Source: Rhizobium brockwellii (lineage in GTDB: Bacteria > Pseudomonadota > Alphaproteobacteria > Rhizobiales > Rhizobiaceae). From it: DNA of 64,000 bases. Below the pieces are notes generated by a model. The model was not told the DNA's origin, made no database searches, and saw nothing but the letters and a program-made list of their open reading frames with translations. Positions 54,799 to 64,000 of this stretch are shown here, piece after piece. Within the stretch, counting starts at the first letter, position 1. Each line of letters begins with the position of its first letter. The translations under genes were made by a program, and so were the position numbers. Location of the stretch: assembly GCF_000769405.2 (NCBI RefSeq), contig NZ_CP053439.1:4763001-4827000 (forward strand), given 5' to 3'.

Positions 54799-54924
54799 GG
54801 TTCCATCTCCTGCGTTTAAGGTGAGGCGGCCCCTGCCGTCCCTTTCGATGAGTGGAAGATGGCATTTTCCATTCGTTCGGATTAGTCTTCAGATCGGGGA
54901 ACTCGAATTCGGAAAAGCCGAACA

Positions 54925-55830
54925 ATGATCAGGATCGAAGGTATTGCGGCTTTCGTCGCCGTGGTTGAGGCGGGCTCGGTCAGCGAGGCGGCCCGGCGGC
55001 TGCGGCTGTCCAAATCCGTCGTCAGCGAAAGGCTGGCGGAATTGGAAAAGTCGCTGGGCGGCATGCTGCTGCATCGAACGACCCGCAAGCTCACTTTGAC
55101 GGAGGATGGCACGGTCTTCCTCGAGCGTGCCGCGCGCATCGTGCGCGAGATCGAGGAAGCCGCTGCCGATATGGCGGAGCGGCGCGGAACGCTGTCCGGC
55201 CCGATCCGCATCGCCGCCCCCGTCACCTTCGGCCGCATGCATCTCGGTCCGGCGCTTTATCCGTTTCTTGCCGAACATCCCGAGATCGAATTGACCCTCG
55301 ACATCGATGACCGGCGCGTCGATGCCGCCTCGGACGGCTACGATGCCATTATCCGCAACGGCCCGATCGCCGATAGCCGGCTGGTCGCCTGGAAACTCAC
55401 GCGCAGCCGCCGTCTTCTCTGCGCGTCGCCGGATTATCTCGCGCGCCAGGGAATTCCGTCGTCGCTGGCTGATCTCAACAGCCATCGCGGCATCTTCTAC
55501 ACCAATCGAGGCGTTGCCGACTGGCGCTTCCAGACGCCCGACGGGGCGATCGTCGTCCGCGCGAAACTGGCGCTCGGCATCAACAATGGTGACATGCTCC
55601 GCGACGCCGCGATTGCCGGGCTCGGCATCGCGCTGCTGCCTGCCTTCATCGCCGGCCCGGCCATCCGCGAGGGCCGGCTTGCCGAAATCGATGTCGGCCA
55701 CAGGCCGGAGGCCGAATTCATCTATATGGCCCATCCCGAAGGCCGAAATCCCTCCGCCAAGCTCCGTGCCATCGCCGACCACCTGAAGAAGAGTTTTGGT
55801 GATCCGCCCTATTGGGATCCGGTGGGCTAA
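54925..55830 (+). CDS. LysR family transcriptional regulator
   Basis: A 301-residue LTTR. The N-terminal winged helix is RIEGIAAFVAVVEAGSVSEAARRLRLSKSVVSERLAELEKSLGGMLLHRTTRKLTLTEDG, of the CrgA-like group in which the recognition helix reads KSVVSERL. The effector domain follows (GPIRIAAPVTFGRMHLGPAL, DVGHRPEAEFIYMAHPEG). It is divergent from the SDR pair and convergent, with a 4-bp gap, with the next LysR gene. Confidence 0.92.
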   Translation: MIRIEGIAAFVAVVEAGSVSEAARRLRLSKSVVSERLAELEKSLGGMLLHRTTRKLTLTEDGTVFLERAARIVREIEEAAADMAERRGTLSGPIRIAAPVTFGRMHLGPALYPFLAEHPEIELTLDIDDRRVDAASDGYDAIIRNGPIADSRLVAWKLTRSRRLLCASPDYLARQGIPSSLADLNSHRGIFYTNRGVADWRFQTPDGAIVVRAKLALGINNGDMLRDAAIAGLGIALLPAFIAGPAIREGRLAEIDVGHRPEAEFIYMAHPEGRNPSAKLRAIADHLKKSFGDPPYWDPVG

Positions 55831-55834
55831 TTCA

Positions 55835-56710
55835 TCAGTTCAGCAAGCTGATCAGGTTCTCGGTGACCGGCGAGCGATGTGTTTTCAGGATTGCCAGCGC
55901 CAGGCGCGCGACGGCCGGCGGCCCCTCGATCGGCCGGTAGGCCACACCTTCGAGCTTGATCTGCGAAATTGAAGCCGGCACGATCGAGACGCCGAGATCG
56001 GCCGCCACCAGATTGACGACCGAGGAAATCTGCGGTGCCTCCTGTGCCACGGTCAGCTCGAATCCGGCCTTGCGGCAGGCAAGCACGACATCGTCGTAGA
56101 GGCTCAAGCCCACGAGCCGCGGAAAGAGGATGAAGGGTTCTTCCGCCAGCGCCGCAAGCGGCACGCTACTGCGCCGTGCCAAGGGATGGCTGGCGGGTAG
56201 GGCGATCACCATCGGCTCATCCGGCAGCCGCCGCAGTCTTATGCCCGTGGGATCGTCGAGGCTGGGGCGCATGAAGGTGGCGTCGAGTTCTCCACGTTCC
56301 AGCTTCTGCATCAGCGCCAGCGTATTCATTTCCGTCAGCGATAGTTGCACCTCCGGCCAGCGCGCGCGAAACCGGCGGATCGACGTGCTGACCACGGGGT
56401 TGAAGGCGGAGGAGGCGGTGAAGCCGAGCGACAGCCGGCCGGTCTCGCCGCGATTGGCGCTTTGCGCCGCAAGTTTTGCCTTTTCCGCAGCCGCCAGCGA
56501 AGCCTTTGCCTCGCCGAGGAAGGCCGCGCCCGCTGCCGTCAATTCGGCCCCATGCGGCACGCGGTGAAACAGCGCCGCGCCCACTTCCCTTTCCAGGTCG
56601 CGGATCTGCTGGCTGAGCGGCGGCTGCCCGATGCCGAGCTTGCCGGCGGCACGGGTGAAATTGCCTTCTTCCGCCACCGCGAGAAAATATCTCAAATGCC
56701 GCAGCTCCAT
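55835..56710 (-). CDS. LysR family transcriptional regulator
   Basis: A 291-residue LTTR beginning MELRHLRYFLAVAEEGNFTR, the typical BenM/CatM-like start, followed by HTH AAGKLGIGQPPLSQQIRDLER and an effector domain (GRLSLGFTASSAFNPVVSTS). GGAG lies 6 bases before the ATG at 56710; two in-frame ATGs slightly upstream overlap it. It is divergent from the MFS/VOC operon 91 bp away and probably activates it. Confidence 0.92.
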   Translation of the reverse strand: MELRHLRYFLAVAEEGNFTRAAGKLGIGQPPLSQQIRDLEREVGAALFHRVPHGAELTAAGAAFLGEAKASLAAAEKAKLAAQSANRGETGRLSLGFTASSAFNPVVSTSIRRFRARWPEVQLSLTEMNTLALMQKLERGELDATFMRPSLDDPTGIRLRRLPDEPMVIALPASHPLARRSSVPLAALAEEPFILFPRLVGLSLYDDVVLACRKAGFELTVAQEAPQISSVVNLVAADLGVSIVPASISQIKLEGVAYRPIEGPPAVARLALAILKTHRSPVTENLISLLN

Positions 56711-56801
56711 CGCCATCTCCAAAACCTATCGAAATCGCCAGTGTCATATATTGGACAAATGGAGCGGCGTTGACTAGATCGGAGGTTGGAAGGATGAAAA
56801 T

Positions 56802-58435
<1,634 letters not shown>

Positions 58436-58512
58436 GGTGGCGAAGCCAAAGTGTGGCGCATCGAATTGGATCTAAGCCGCACGCTTATCTTTTATCTGAT
58501 GGCTGTCGCGGT

Positions 58513-58534
58513 CCCAAAACTGCTGCGCATTTTT
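58513..58534. repeat. Rhizobial intergenic repeat, copy C (inverted)
   Basis: Read on the minus strand this is AAAAATGCGCAGCAGTTTTG then GG, matching copy B at 19 of 22 positions. It starts 12 bases past the antitoxin stop codon, where a vapC toxin gene would be expected. Confidence 0.6.
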
Positions 58535-58545
58535 GGATGTCTGGA

Positions 58546-58764
58546 TCACTCCTGCCCAGCAGGCTGTTCTTCCACCGCTGTTGCAAAATCGGGATCGACC
58601 GGACCGGCCACGTCGACAAGCCAGTCCCAATCATCGGAAATCGGCTCAAGAATGATCGCACGCCCCTGCCGTCGAATGGCGACGCTGTCGCCGTCGAAAC
58701 GGAATTCCTTGGGCAGCAGGACGGCTTGAGAGCGCCCCGACCAGAAGATCTTCGTTGTTTCCAT
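58546..58764 (-). CDS. VapB/AbrB-type antitoxin, apparently orphan
   Basis: A 72-residue protein starting METTKIFWSGRSQAVLLPKEFRFDGDSVAIRRQGRAIILEP, a typical SpoVT/AbrB-type VapB swapped-hairpin domain, with the C-terminal toxin-binding tail WDWLVDVAGPVDPDFATAVEEQ. It ends in PAGQE, shorter than usual for the group. No vapC frame overlaps or follows; the expected position is filled by a dispersed intergenic repeat. The antitoxin is therefore an orphan and may be only a remnant. The start at 58764 is where homology begins. Confidence 0.8.
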   Translation of the reverse strand: METTKIFWSGRSQAVLLPKEFRFDGDSVAIRRQGRAIILEPISDDWDWLVDVAGPVDPDFATAVEEQPAGQE

Positions 58765-58811
58765 GCCACGGCTCCCGATGAGATGTGACGAGGATATACA
58801 GCAAATTTTGA

Positions 58812-60473
58812 TCAACCAAGCCGGATATAGGGCACGTCCTTCTTCGCCACCTCGTCCAGCGCCTCCTCGTAACCGGCGTCGGCGTAGCGCATGACGCCAA
58901 GCGCCGTATCGTTGGTCAGCGCATGGTCGAGCCGTTCGTCGGCGGCATCCGTGCCGTCGGCGACGACGGTGACACCACAGCTGGTCATGTAGCCGGCATA
59001 GCCGCCGCCGCCGGAATGGACGACGACCAGATCGGCCATCGACGAGCAGAGCATCATCGCATCGATCAGCGGCCAGTCGGCGATCGCATCGGAGCCGTCC
59101 TTCATCCCCTCGGTCATGATATTCGGATGCGCCATGGCGCCGGCGTCGAGATGGTCACGGGAGAAGGCAACCGGACCTTTCAGTTCGCGGCTTGCCACCA
59201 GCGTGTTGACGCGCCTTGCGAGTGCCGTGCGTTCGCCATGGCCGAGCCAGGCGATGCGCGCCGGCAGCCCTTCGAAGGGCACATGCTCGCGCGCCAGCCG
59301 GATCCAGTTGGTGATGATCTTGTTGTCAGGGAACATTTCGAGCAGCAGATCGTCGATCCGGGCGATATCGCTCTCCTCGCCTGACAGAGCCATCCAGCGG
59401 AAGGGGCCGATCGCCCGCGCAAACAGCGGCCGGAGATAGGCTTCGGTGAAGATCGGAATGTCGAAGGCATTGGCGATACCGCCCTCTTTGGCCTGCGTGC
59501 GGATCAGATTGCCGTTGTCGAAGACTTCCGAGCCACGCTTCTGGAATTCCAGCATCGCCGTCACATGGTCGACGATCGAGGCCCGGCTTGCCGCCATCAA
59601 TTGCCCCTGGCCGTCGTCGCGCAGGCCCTTGACCTGCTCGAGGCTCATGCCCTTCGGCACGTAACCGTAGACGAGGTCATGCGCCGAGGTCTGGTCAGTG
59701 ACGATGTCGGGCACGATGCCGCGCCGGGCGATCTCGGGATAGACCTCCGCCGCATTGCCGACGAGGCCGACGGAAAGCGCCCGCTTGTCCTTCACCGCCG
59801 CATCGATCATCTGAAGGGCGGTGTCGAGATCGGGCGCGATTTCCTGGAGGTAACCAATCTGCTGGCGCTTGCGGGCGCGCTCCGGATCGATGTCGATGCA
59901 GAGGATCGCAGCGCCTGCCATGCGGCCGGCGAGTGGCTGCGCCCCGCCCATGCCGCCGAGGCCGGCCGTCAGCACGAACCGGCCGAGGAGATCGCCGCCG
60001 AAGCGCCGCTCGGCAATGCGCATGAAGATCTCGTAGGTACCCTGGATGACGCCCTGGCTGCCGATATATTGCCAGGCGCCGGCCGTCAGCCCGCCCCAGC
60101 AGATCAGTCCCTTGCGCTGCAGCTCGTAGAACACTTCGGCCTTTGCCCATTGCCCGACGATATTGCAGTTCGCCATGATGACCAGCGGCGCCTTGGCATG
60201 CGTTCGAACGAGCCCGATCGGCTTGCCGGACTGGATGAGTAGCGTCTGGTCCTCCTCCATCTCGGTCAGCGCCTTGACGATGCCCCCGTGCGCCGCCCAG
60301 TTGCGGGCCGCCTTGCCGAGAGCAGCATAGACGATCAGATTGTCGGGATCTTCGCCGACGGAGAGCACGTTTTCGAGCAGCCGCAGCAGCGCCTCCTGCC
60401 GCCAGCCCTTGGCCCGCAGTTCCGGCCCGCCCGGAATCGGAAATTTCGGATGACGTGGATTGGCCTTCGGCAT
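58812..60473 (-). CDS. Urocanate hydratase (HutU)-family protein, probably acting on (S-methyl)thiourocanate
   Basis: A 553-residue full-length urocanase-fold protein. The order GGLTAGAWQYIGSQGVIQGTYE, VLTAGLGGMGGAQPLAG (NAD-binding) and RDHLDAGAM is typical. Two places differ from ordinary HutU as I know it. The active-site ARICWxG is ARIAWLG here (residues 405-411, with Ala408 in the cysteine position), and the usual HHGGGVGMGYSQHSG reads HSGGGGYAGYMTSCG (486-500). It therefore probably acts on a urocanate analogue. It shares an operon with a DUF917 protein, a carbamoylase and a hydantoinase-type enzyme, with no hutI or hutH in view. Confidence 0.85.
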   Translation of the reverse strand: MPKANPRHPKFPIPGGPELRAKGWRQEALLRLLENVLSVGEDPDNLIVYAALGKAARNWAAHGGIVKALTEMEEDQTLLIQSGKPIGLVRTHAKAPLVIMANCNIVGQWAKAEVFYELQRKGLICWGGLTAGAWQYIGSQGVIQGTYEIFMRIAERRFGGDLLGRFVLTAGLGGMGGAQPLAGRMAGAAILCIDIDPERARKRQQIGYLQEIAPDLDTALQMIDAAVKDKRALSVGLVGNAAEVYPEIARRGIVPDIVTDQTSAHDLVYGYVPKGMSLEQVKGLRDDGQGQLMAASRASIVDHVTAMLEFQKRGSEVFDNGNLIRTQAKEGGIANAFDIPIFTEAYLRPLFARAIGPFRWMALSGEESDIARIDDLLLEMFPDNKIITNWIRLAREHVPFEGLPARIAWLGHGERTALARRVNTLVASRELKGPVAFSRDHLDAGAMAHPNIMTEGMKDGSDAIADWPLIDAMMLCSSMADLVVVHSGGGGYAGYMTSCGVTVVADGTDAADERLDHALTNDTALGVMRYADAGYEEALDEVAKKDVPYIRLG

Positions 60474-60502
60474 CGTGGGTTCCTCGTTTTGCTCTCTGCT
60501 TT

Positions 60503-60527
60503 CCCTTCTCCCCGCTGGGGAGAAGGG
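60503..60527. repeat. Perfect 11-bp palindromic unit inside the operon
   Basis: CCCTTCTCCCC (60503-60513) and GGGGAGAAGGG (60517-60527) pair perfectly around GCT, in the 70-base gap between the TfoX-like gene and the urocanase gene. It resembles a common intergenic palindrome of rhizobia and relatives. No T-tract follows, so it is more likely an RNA-stability element than a terminator. Confidence 0.7.
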
Positions 60528-60543
60528 GGAATGGCATCGTTCG

Positions 60544-60873
60544 TTATTTGCTGGGCAGCGATTCCACATAGGCGAGCGCCGCATCGAGCAAACGTCGTCT
60601 CAGGGCATCGTCGCCGTAAACCTCGGCACCACCTCGCACCCAGCCATGCATCACCCGCTCGCCCGACAGCATCTGGATCACGCCCGGCAGTGCCAGCGCC
60701 CAGCCGTCATTGCCCTTGCCGAGACGGATCAGCATGCCGTCATGGCGCGCGCAGCAGAGAAGATTGCCGTTCAGCATGAAGGCCCAGCCGCCGAACATGG
60801 ATTTTTCGGCAAGGCCCGGCCGATCGCCGAGTTCCTCACGCATCAGTTCTTCGAGACCGGGATCGCGCGCCAT
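60544..60873 (-). CDS. TfoX/Sxy N-terminal domain protein
   Basis: A 109-residue single-domain TfoX_N protein: DRPGLAEKSMFGGWAFMLNGNLLCCARHDGMLIRLGK is the family core, followed by GVIQMLSGERVMHGWVRGGAE. It lacks the C-terminal domain of the competence regulator Sxy, so that role should not be assumed. It sits between the DUF917 gene (3 bp away) and the urocanase gene in the same orientation; why it is in the operon is unknown. Confidence 0.88.
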   Translation of the reverse strand: MARDPGLEELMREELGDRPGLAEKSMFGGWAFMLNGNLLCCARHDGMLIRLGKGNDGWALALPGVIQMLSGERVMHGWVRGGAEVYGDDALRRRLLDAALAYVESLPSK

Positions 60874-60876
60874 GGT

Positions 60877-61974
60877 TCAGGCCTTCGTCGCCAGTGCATA
60901 GCGTGCGATCTCGATCCCCATCGCCTTTTCGACGACGGGATAGACGGTCGGATCGAGCACGCTTGCCGACAGCGGAATGATATCCATCGGCACATGCAGG
61001 ATGAAGACATGCATGCCCTCCTTGAGCTGGCCGACGCTGAGCGGCTCACCCTCCGGTGAAAGCGTGGTGATGACGGCGGGAAAGGTCGCTAGCCGCCCGC
61101 CATCCGCGTCGTCCACCGCCATATATTCGTTCATCACATGCAGCGTCACCGATGTTCCGCCCGAGCCGACGGTGATCGTGCCGATGTCGAAGGCTTCCTT
61201 GGTGTAGACGACGTCCTTGCGGGTAATGATGCCCTCGGCAAGGATATGTCCGCCCGTCGTCTTGCAGATCGCGTCGATGACAGCAGATCCGCCGCGCTTC
61301 TCCGCCGCGATGATTGCCTCGCCGAGCGCAAGCGCCATCGAGATGCCGCCGAGTGCTGCATGGCTGCGGACATAGGAGGCTCGGAGCGGATTGCGGCAAC
61401 TGGCGATGAAGCCGCCGGATTGATCGGCGGCAGCCCGCAGCACCGGTGAGATCTTCGCCGTCGCCCCCTTCACCACCAGTTCGATATAACGATTCTCGGA
61501 GCGATTGCCGCCGACGGCGGTCTGGATCATCTGCTCGGGCGATCCGGCCATGCCGATCGAGCCCATGTCGCCTGTGGGATGCGCGCGGATATCGCCGACC
61601 GCGTCGACCACCTTGGTGCCGAGGATCGCCGAGGGCAGCCAGCCGTTCAGCGTTGAGGATTTGCCGTTCTGGCCGATGATCAGCCCGGAAAGCTTTTCGC
61701 CCAGCGCCTCCTGCAACAGTTGCACTGATTTCACATAGTCGATGCCCTGCATTTCCCAGGGGGTGGTGGAGGCCGGCGCGCCGATCGCGGCCGCAGTCGC
61801 AATCCAATCCTCGTCCTTCAGCTCGTCGATCGAGACCAGCTCGGGCTTGCCGACATTGACGGCGGCTAGCCCAAGCATCCGTCCGTGATCGGCCCAGCCG
61901 CCGCCGCCGGCGGCATAGACGGAGCCGCCCCTGACGGCAGCTTCCACGTCCTTCTCAACGAGTATGCGTCCCAT
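60877..61974 (-). CDS. DUF917 / S-methyl thiohydantoin desulfurase family protein
   Basis: A 365-residue DUF917 protein: N-terminal DVEAAVRGGSVYAAGGGGWADHGRMLGLAA, then TPWEMQGIDYVKSVQLLQEA, GRDLxx-like IGQNGKSSTLNGWLPSAI, and a C-terminal domain with GGTSVTLHVMNEYMAVDDADG. The family is described as desulfurases acting on the S-methyl-thiohydantoin made from S-methyl thiourocanate, giving the hydantoin. That role fits the neighbouring genes. The ATG has AGGAGAAGGCG upstream and overlaps the M20 gene by 20 bp. Confidence 0.85.
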   Translation of the reverse strand: MGRILVEKDVEAAVRGGSVYAAGGGGWADHGRMLGLAAVNVGKPELVSIDELKDEDWIATAAAIGAPASTTPWEMQGIDYVKSVQLLQEALGEKLSGLIIGQNGKSSTLNGWLPSAILGTKVVDAVGDIRAHPTGDMGSIGMAGSPEQMIQTAVGGNRSENRYIELVVKGATAKISPVLRAAADQSGGFIASCRNPLRASYVRSHAALGGISMALALGEAIIAAEKRGGSAVIDAICKTTGGHILAEGIITRKDVVYTKEAFDIGTITVGSGGTSVTLHVMNEYMAVDDADGGRLATFPAVITTLSPEGEPLSVGQLKEGMHVFILHVPMDIIPLSASVLDPTVYPVVEKAMGIEIARYALATKA

Positions 61975-63235
61975 TCGCCTTCTCCTGATTCAAGCTCTTG
62001 TCCATTTCGCGCACCGCTTCGAAAAGAACGGCGGCGCCGAGCGCGATATCGTCGTTCTCAGCCCACTCGTCGGCCGAATGGCTGCGGCCTTCCCGGCAGG
62101 GCACGAAAATCATCGCCGCCGGCGCCATCTTGGCGATCCAGGCCGTGTCGTGCCCGGCGCCGGAGGCCATGCGCCGGTGTTTCGCGCCGACCCGCTCGCA
62201 GGCAGCCTCCAAGGTCGACAGCAGCCCGGCATCAGCAGGCGTCGGCTGATTGTCGGAAACCCGGTTCGGCGTCTTGATCGTCACGCCATAGGCCCCCGCC
62301 AGCTTTTCGACATGGCCGTCGAGCCAGCGGCAGAATGCCTCCATGTCGGCACGGATTTCGGCACGGCCATCGATCAGCAGCACCACCTTCGACGGCACGA
62401 CATTGGCGGCATTCGGCTCGATCCTGAATTCGCCGACCGTCGCTGCAAAATGGCCCGGCGTTTTGGCAAGTTCGGCGGCGGCGTTGCGGATGTCGAGCAC
62501 CAGCTGCGATGCCGCCACCAACGCATCCGCCCGCCGGTCCATCGGCGTCGTGCCGGCATGGTCGGCCCGCCCTTCGACGGTGATCTCGATCCGGGTGATG
62601 CCCGAGATTGCGGTGACGACGCCGATATCCTCCTTTTCGGCTTCGAGCACCGGCCCTTGTTCGATATGAAGCTCCAGAAAGCCTGCTATATCGGGCCTGT
62701 TCTGCCGCATCAGCACATCGGGTCGGCCACCAATCTGCGCGATGCCCTCGGCCAGGTCGCGCCCGTCGCTGACGCGCGAAAGCCAGGCCGCCGGCAGTTG
62801 GCCGGTCATGCCGCGGCTGCCGATGCAGGACACGCCGAAGATGCTCACCTCCTCGGCAAGGAAATCGACGATTTCGAGATCGTGATCGAGTTCGATATCC
62901 TGATCGCGTAGCGCGCGCGCCACCTCCAGCGCCGCGATTACCCCGGCAATGCCGTCGAAGCGGCCGCCGTCCGGCACCGTGTCGGAATGCGAGCCGACCA
63001 TGATCGTGCCGAGCCAAGGCTTCCGGCCTGTCCGCCGGCCGACCAGATTGCCGGCGGCATCGATCCGCGTTTCCAGTCCCGCCGCCTTCATCCGCGCTTC
63101 GATATAGGCCCGGCCCTCGAGAAATAGCGGCGAGAAGGCTCGCCGCGTCCAGGGATGCCCCGGCTCGGTAATCCCGGCCAGCGCCTCGATATCTCCAGCG
63201 ATCCGGCCGGCATTGACGGGAAGATTGCGGCTCAT
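61955..63235 (-). CDS. Zn-dependent M20 hydrolase (N-carbamoyl-L-amino-acid hydrolase / allantoate amidohydrolase family)
   Basis: A 426-residue M20-type amidohydrolase. Metal ligands are visible in GSHSDTVPDGGRFDG (His, Asp), LAEEVSIFGVSCIGSR (Glu), ELHIEQGPVLEAE (His, Glu) and a C-terminal SGAGHDTAWIAKMAPAAMIF. DHAGTTPMDRRADALVAAS is the dimerisation/substrate loop. The family removes carbamoyl groups; here N-carbamoyl-glutamate is the suggested substrate. It overlaps both neighbours by a few bases. Confidence 0.9.
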   Translation of the reverse strand: MSRNLPVNAGRIAGDIEALAGITEPGHPWTRRAFSPLFLEGRAYIEARMKAAGLETRIDAAGNLVGRRTGRKPWLGTIMVGSHSDTVPDGGRFDGIAGVIAALEVARALRDQDIELDHDLEIVDFLAEEVSIFGVSCIGSRGMTGQLPAAWLSRVSDGRDLAEGIAQIGGRPDVLMRQNRPDIAGFLELHIEQGPVLEAEKEDIGVVTAISGITRIEITVEGRADHAGTTPMDRRADALVAASQLVLDIRNAAAELAKTPGHFAATVGEFRIEPNAANVVPSKVVLLIDGRAEIRADMEAFCRWLDGHVEKLAGAYGVTIKTPNRVSDNQPTPADAGLLSTLEAACERVGAKHRRMASGAGHDTAWIAKMAPAAMIFVPCREGRSHSADEWAENDDIALGAAVLFEAVREMDKSLNQEKANGTHTR

Positions 63236-64000
63236 GCTTCAGCTCCCGCAATGACCTGGCGCGGCAGCGGCCGCACGAACCGGCCGGTGCCGGGCTCGGC
63301 CAGCACCTTCGCGCCCTCGGCGATCTTTTCACCGCGCAGATAGGTGGCCGAGACGGTCCAGGGCAGGCGGATGCCATTATAGGGGCTCCAGCCGATGACG
63401 TTGTTGCCGCTTGCCGATGCATCATAGACGCTGTCGCGCGGCTCGAGCACGACGATATCGGCATCCTTGCCCGGGGTCAGCGCCCCCTTGATATGGTCGA
63501 GTCGGAAATGCTTCGCCGGGTTCTCCGCCATCAGCCTGGCTGCCCAGGTCAGCGGAATGCCGCGTTCGATGGCACCTTTGACGAAAAGCGGCACCATCAC
63601 TTCGAGACCGGGAACGCCGGAGGCGTTGGCGAGCATGTCGGGATTGGTCTTGCGGTTTTCCGACCAGCTGACGTGATCGGTCGAGACCAGCCAGACATCG
63701 CCCTCCGCCACCTTCCGCCAGAGCCTCTCCACCTCGGCGCGCGGCCGCACCGGCGGATTGATCTTCGCCTTGCCGCCGAGCCGCTTCACGTCGTTTTCCT
63801 CGTCGAGCGTCAGGTAGTGGATGCAGCATTCCACCGTCGCCGCAAAGCCATCGCGGCGATAGGCGCGCGCGATATCGTAGCCGCGCCCGAGCGAGCAGTG
63901 CACTACATGCGCCGGGCAACCGGTATGAGCACCGGTCTCGAAGATCGTGTGCATCGCCAGCAGTTCGGTGATCGGCGGCCGCGACAGGCCGTGCGCCCGC
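63232..64000 (-). CDS. Dihydroorotase/hydantoinase-type cyclic amidohydrolase (5' end beyond window)
   Basis: The C-terminal 255 or so residues of a longer amidohydrolase, open to the window edge. Seen are RAHGLSRPPITELLAMHTIF, PAHVVHCS (metal-binding His), CCIHYLTLDEEND, VSTDHVSWSENRK (Asp/His) and the end FRLDHIKGALTPGKDADIVVLEP, typical of hydantoinase, allantoinase and dihydroorotase-like enzymes. It would open a hydantoin ring to the N-carbamoyl amino acid. Its stop overlaps the M20 start (ATGA). The remaining part and probably more of the operon lie beyond 64000. Confidence 0.88.
   Translation of the reverse strand, partial: RAHGLSRPPITELLAMHTIFETGAHTGCPAHVVHCSLGRGYDIARAYRRDGFAATVECCIHYLTLDEENDVKRLGGKAKINPPVRPRAEVERLWRKVAEGDVWLVSTDHVSWSENRKTNPDMLANASGVPGLEVMVPLFVKGAIERGIPLTWAARLMAENPAKHFRLDHIKGALTPGKDADIVVLEPRDSVYDASASGNNVIGWSPYNGIRLPWTVSATYLRGEKIAEGAKVLAEPGTGRFVRPLPRQVIAGAEA

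Overview
The window looks like the chromosome of a Rhizobiaceae member, most likely the Rhizobium leguminosarum/etli group. It is GC-rich with short intergenic gaps. It carries a Sinorhizobium-type phosphatidylethanolamine N-methyltransferase (pmtA), many genes typical of alphaproteobacteria (NDUFA9-like protein, DUF2252, DUF1513/imelysin cluster, YifB, CynX-type MFS), and copies of an intergenic repeat with a GTGTGCAGCGGTTTTG-like core that I associate with rhizobia. I saw no rRNA, tRNA, CRISPR array or intact insertion sequence. Species assignment is inference.

Layout. 1-3.5 kb: a frameshifted LysR gene facing a small cassette (ABM monooxygenase-like, EthD-like, alpha/beta hydrolase, ECF sigma factor with a SnoaL-like tail). 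4-8 kb: guaA, an MTA/SAH nucleosidase with a PaaI thioesterase, and a DUF2252 protein. 8-13.2 kb: an imelysin / di-haem DUF1111 / imelysin-like / DUF1513 operon, probably periplasmic and iron-linked, with an Irr-box-like sequence upstream. 13.3-27 kb: mostly housekeeping genes (RsmB-type methyltransferase, RlpA, queG, GST, uppP, NDUFA9-like, pyrF, pmtA, dnaN, rsmI, yraN). 27-32.7 kb: a cupin gene, then a LacI regulator divergent from a ribose-type sugar ABC transporter. 32.8-37.3 kb: gshB and intact yifB, followed by a broken second yifB copy whose two ends flank a lower-GC insert with an unknown gene. 37.3-49.5 kb: cysK, LysE and EamA exporters, dps, two Lrp regulators, dut, prfC, RidA, a GFA protein, an S10 peptidase, and a CynX-type MFS gene with a FadR-type regulator. 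49.6-58.5 kb: a 23-codon ORF with a near-perfect extended Shine-Dalgarno and a strong terminator, then pirin, a class II amidotransferase, coaBC, two SDRs, two LysR regulators, an MFS transporter and a VOC protein. 58.5-64 kb: an orphan VapB-like antitoxin and a catabolic operon that runs off the right edge.

The most interesting locus is that last operon: a urocanase homologue, a TfoX-N protein, a DUF917 protein (the S-methyl thiohydantoin desulfurase family), an M20 carbamoylase-type hydrolase and a hydantoinase/dihydroorotase-type amidohydrolase. The urocanase lacks the cysteine I expect in the active-site ARICWxG motif (here ARIAWLG) and has a divergent glycine-rich signature. Together the genes fit breakdown of thiourocanate or S-methyl-thiourocanate (from ergothioneine) through hydantoin-5-propionate and N-carbamoyl-glutamate to glutamate, rather than ordinary histidine use. 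Other notable points are the yifB duplication, the 49.7 kb micro-ORF, a 43-bp perfect palindrome over the start of the GntR gene, and two LacI-type operators 115 bp apart around the sugar ABC promoter.
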